DNA of 64,000 nt from Hypomesus transpacificus. Its lineage: Eukaryota > Chordata > Actinopteri > Osmeriformes > Osmeridae. The stretch covers positions 15,950,682-16,014,681 of the forward strand of contig NC_061082.1 in NCBI RefSeq assembly GCF_021917145.1. The letters are read 5' to 3'. The translations under genes and the position numbers were made by a program. How positions within the stretch are numbered: position 1 is the first letter of the stretch; the number at the start of each line of letters is the position of its first letter. Of the stretch, positions 59,697-64,000 are shown one piece after another. The notes under the pieces were generated by a model. That model was not told where the DNA came from. It saw nothing but the letters and a program-made list of their open reading frames with translations, and searched no databases.

Positions 59697-62600
59697 AACA
59701 TAAAGAGAGAGAACAGGATCAGTGTTGACTCCCATTCAGGAGGAAGATATCTTGTCTTTTTATGCGGACCATGTCATATTTATTGCATAAAGGTCAGGGT
59801 GTTCATTTGTTCAAAGTCAGCATTTTCGCTCTCTCCCCTCCCCCCCCCTCCCTCCCTCCCTCCCCCTCTCTCTTTCTCCCTCTCTTCTCCTCCCTCTGTA
59901 TTCCTGTCTCTCTCCCTCTCTTTCTCTTGTGTGTAATAAATGCAGGGGCTATGTCATTATGGGACCTCTGAGGATTAGGGTCTTGGCTGGCTGTGATGAC
60001 TGCATAAAAGCCTACAGGACTTTTGTTTCTGCCAGCGCCCACCTTCCGAGGGGCTCTTAAAGGGGACAGCACGAGCAGAGACTCGATGGAGTGCTACAGA
60101 AAGCTGCTATCTGTATCTGTACCGCTAGTCAGCACAGGATTACAGATTACAATACTTAACCTGCGGCCTTTAAAGGGCTCAACCTCTCTATCTGAGCCTA
60201 CCTGCGCTTCAGGGATATCGAGAGGTTTAAACCGGGAAAAAGCAACCTTAACACACACACACACATACACACACACTGTACAACTTGACCTTGTATAACT
60301 CATGTAGGTGTCCTGTGACTTCACATTATCTTAAACCACTGACCCAAGAAATATCAGGCTGATATTGAGGACATAGACCAGTCAGACAAAACTAAAGGCG
60401 ATTTACCAGAGGACGGCATGAGTACGTGTTTGAGAGTGCCTGCAGTATTTTTGCCTATTGAGCACCATTGACCAGATCTGTCCGTTGACCTCTGAGACGA
60501 ATCCCAGAGATTAAATTGGCCTTGATTATTGATCTTGTGTTTTGCCTGAATCGTTCAACTTTCAAAGTCGATCGTTACCACTGTGTACCCTCTTAATCTC
60601 CCTGACTGGCTAATCATCCGACCGTTTATTTCTCACTCATTGTTTAGTCCCGCTTTTGTTTGACAGTTATTAACACAACTTCTTAACTGAGGCTTACTTT
60701 GTCCTGCTTCAACATGATAACAATACAACTCTGGCGCTGCGACTGTGCATCAAAACCAGCACCCCCACGCACCAATTACACATTGATAATGAAAAAAGCA
60801 AACAAACAGAAATAAAATCCCACATAATCGCGACTCTTTAATAAAGCTTCTCCAGATAGCGTGCAGCAGGATCAGAGATACTTCCGACTATGAGGGGACA
60901 ACGTCACCAGAGTGTCATTGCCTGGCAATGCTAACCTCCAGGGGGGAGAAACGACAGAGAAAGAAGCCTCAGATTAGGCCTAACTAACTACCAACAAGCG
61001 ATGCCAGGCAGACCCGCGCTAGCGCTAATCCAGTCTGGACATACAGTAGGCCTCCTGAGCTGGGCTAGTTCTAAATCAAGTAGAAGAAACAAAAAGGGGA
61101 AAGGGATAGCTAAACTTTCAAAGGCGCTGCTTAGCATAGCTCTGTCTGGGCCTAGCTAGCACCGCGGCTTGGAAATGGATGCTAATCCATTAACGGGGTC
61201 CTGCTTTTGCAGTTCTGAGAATGCTTAAGGGGGTTTTAAACTGGGAGCGACGTGTTAAACGTGTGGAAATCTGTTTTGATAACATTATTCATAACATTGG
61301 CTTTGCGCTGTGTGAATTAATAACACTTCATTTGCAGACGGAAGAAAGCCGGCATGGTATTTCCAGTTAAAGAGATTAATTTTTAAACACCTAATTGACA
61401 GGCCGGGGTTAGGCAGGATAAGCAACACTCTCTGCTAGGCTGCGGTGGCAAAGTCAAGGTGACTGGAATACTTAGAGAATGGCTTTTAAACACCCGCTCA
61501 GAGAGAGTGAGAGAGAGAGAGAGAATTAGTCTTCCAGTCGTCTCCCTCTATTCTCTTTCTCTGTCTTTATTAGGAATGATTTACTTTCCCAGTGAAAGGA
61601 TATAAAAGCTCAAGTATAGCAGCGTAATTACAGTAGAGTGAAAATTTAAAGGTTCGACTCGCAATGTCCCCAAGTCAGCGAGCAGACTGCAGCATGATAA
61701 GAGGGGCTATGTTCAACACTGGCCTCCAATTGGATGTGTTTTATGGGGCTTGCCAGGGAACGGCACACAACTAGCCTTTCTTCGTGGCCAGTCTGTAAAC
61801 ATGATGGACTGTAGAGCACTGGTACGCCGGGGTTTACCTTGGCACTGGCACAGCCTGGCATGTAGGAGTGCATCACTTAATTACTGTTTACATGTAAACA
61901 TTCAATTATACAAACAACCCGAACAGAATACCTCTAAAAATACAGATACATAATCAGGGTCAACCCTATCTGACTGCAGCAGTGGCCAGATGAGATGTCT
62001 AATTGTTTTGAATCGCAAATTTCCAGCATTGTACCTAATCTTCATAATTGTTTTATGTTTCTGTCCAAGGGCATTCGGAGGAGAATCTGCTGCCTTAATA
62101 TGCATAATACCAGCTGCTCAGATATGTAAAATAAGCCCTCTATTGTCAAAAAAGAAGAAAGGAAAGGTTGCACTTTTGGTTATTATCCTAAAAACTCAGT
62201 TCAGTTTTATCGAGAATACCGACTGTGATCCGAACTTAACTCCAGTCTTCTCCAATAGATACCTGCTTTGATGGTGGATGTGTTTTTGACAGTCGGGAGA
62301 AGTAGCAAAGAGGAATGCTGATATCGACAGTAGAGGCCTGGCCAGGATTGGTGCAGCACTCGTTGGTTTGCAGAGAAGGGTAACATGAAACAGGCCCAGG
62401 CACTCTGATGGACAGGCAGATTTCACCTTCTCTTCTGAATGATAATGCATTATTAAATTTGCCTCTCTCTGCTCACTAGTTACACTTAGCTGACCACAGC
62501 ATATTTATCTCCCCCCATCCGAGGCTCACGACTTGGCAGCAGAAAGCATTCTGTCACTTTTGAGGCATTTCAAAGATTAAAAAGAACCTCTCTCTTTTCA

Positions 62601-64000
62601 ACGTCTCTCCCCCTCCCCTCCCCCCCCTCCTTAAAAGCATCCCCCCTTCTTTCGCGGGGAAATATGATTAGTGGAGAGAAGGTATCACGCAATGGAACAT
62701 TCATGAGAGAGGAGAACAAATATCCAAATGAACTCTCCATGTCCTGGAGGAATCACCCCTCTCTGCACCATCAGCAACCCCCCCCCCCCCCCCCATACAG
62801 CCCCCCCCCCCACACACACACACACACACTCCTACCCACCCAATCCAACCCCACAGGTCCAAGCAAATTTGATTGATCCTCTATTGAATTATTTTATATA
62901 TATATATATATATATTTATTTTTTTCTGCGCTCTTTCATTTCGACAGGACGCACTGACAAGTTGTTTGATCATAAAGCATTATTGTCTGCCAAGTCACAT
63001 TTCAGGGCCGCTGATGGCTAATGATCTCGCCTCCCAACTCCTGCAAAGTCAGGTAGTCAGCACTGTGTTTGAAGCTCGCAACGCCAAGGACACGTGGAGG
63101 ACCGAGGAGAACACTATGGATTAAAGGGGAAACCGAGAGATGAAGGGAAGGAGCTTACACGAGGAACGTATCTACCTTTTAATAATAGCAAGCAGAGATA
63201 GCCCATCAATGTCGGTGTACTGTTGACACAGCCTACGATGCATCATAAGGGAGGCTGCAATTCATACTTACAGCTTGACATCAGCAGGAGAGGCACTCTG
63301 GACGGAAATCTACTTAACTCGCATCAATTTGACACTGGGACACGCAGGTTGTCTGAAACCCTGAAACGAGGCTTATTACAACCTGCTTTTCCTTTACAGC
63401 CTGAGGACAGGGGCCTGTTTCAGCTCTCTACAGAGTACAGCCTTCTCTCTCCAAACAGCTAGCCACAAGCAGGCTGCCGGCCCTGAACCACACCTAGGCA
63501 ATCCTCCTTTTACTGCGGGGTTTCTGGGACCGTGCCTGTACTGTAGACCTACTGGGACTAGCCTTAGTGAACTAGTGGGACCATTGCTATACTGTAGGTC
63601 TACTTGGATCCTCATTCTACGGTTTTACCTCAGAGACTGTAATATTACGTCAGGCCTGCTGGGCCCATGGCTGTACTGTACGATCACTGTGACCTGTAAC
63701 TTTGTAATGTTGCTGAAATGACACTCACACTAAGCCCCAGGAACTCGATGTGGCCATTCAGATTTGAGCTACGTTTGCACAACCAGACACAAAGCACTAT
63801 TTGTTTCTCCGCTTCCTCTGAAATCAGGCCACTCTGCTCACCTCGAGGTAACGCGACACCGGGATGATCCATTTCTGCCATGCAGAACATTACCAGCGCG
63901 GCTCACATTGTGTCAACAAAGATACATAACATTTACCAGCCAAGCGCCAGTATATCACATTGCAGTCGAATCATCCCCTTTTAAAATATGGTTTACAGAA

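Overview
This window looks like vertebrate nuclear DNA, most likely from a teleost fish. It has multi-exon genes with GT-AG introns, recognisable vertebrate families (USP37-like deubiquitinase, GPR183, GPR18, Dachshund), fish-type SINE, L2 and hAT repeats, and long CA, GA and poly-C tracts. The species cannot be told from the sequence. Exons were traced by hand by matching splice sites, reading phase and protein similarity.

Layout: (1) 1-7515 holds two intact multi-exon genes facing each other tail to tail. On the plus strand is a HECT-type E3 ubiquitin ligase with two C2HC (UBZ-like) fingers, open at the left edge. On the minus strand is a 480-residue DDE/rve integrase-like protein in 7 exons. 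Behind the integrase start lie tandem repeats resembling the subterminal repeats of a DNA transposon (7672-7957). This pair is the best candidate for a poorly described mobile or domesticated system. (2) 9145-14173 is an intact 14-exon USP37/29/26-type deubiquitinase. It has a predicted lipidated N-terminus, and minisatellites have expanded inside two of its coding exons. (3) 14174-25157 has no recognisable host gene and is a graveyard of transposons: MITEs, a hAT-like remnant, a broken L2 LINE and an element with inverted subterminal repeats. (4) 25158-30716 carries two class A GPCR genes in the same orientation, gpr183 (oxysterol receptor) and gpr18. They are also neighbours in other vertebrates. 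(5) 30717-45009 is intergenic, with GA/CA tracts and a striking nest: a hAT element with a perfect 8-bp target-site duplication (37641-39945) contains a second hAT element with its own perfect 8-bp duplication (38193-39176). (6) 45010-64000 is the 3' part of dach1 on the minus strand. Five C-terminal exons end with a 38-base terminal exon. The rest is intron, with AT-rich stretches that look like conserved regulatory DNA, and the 5' exons lie beyond the right edge.

Functional themes: the HECT ligase and the USP are opposing ubiquitin enzymes within 14 kb, but the ligase appears tied to the integrase rather than to the USP. gpr183 and gpr18 are lipid-ligand GPCRs associated with immune cells. 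dach1 is a developmental transcription cofactor in a gene-poor setting. No rRNA gene, functional tRNA gene or CRISPR array was seen.
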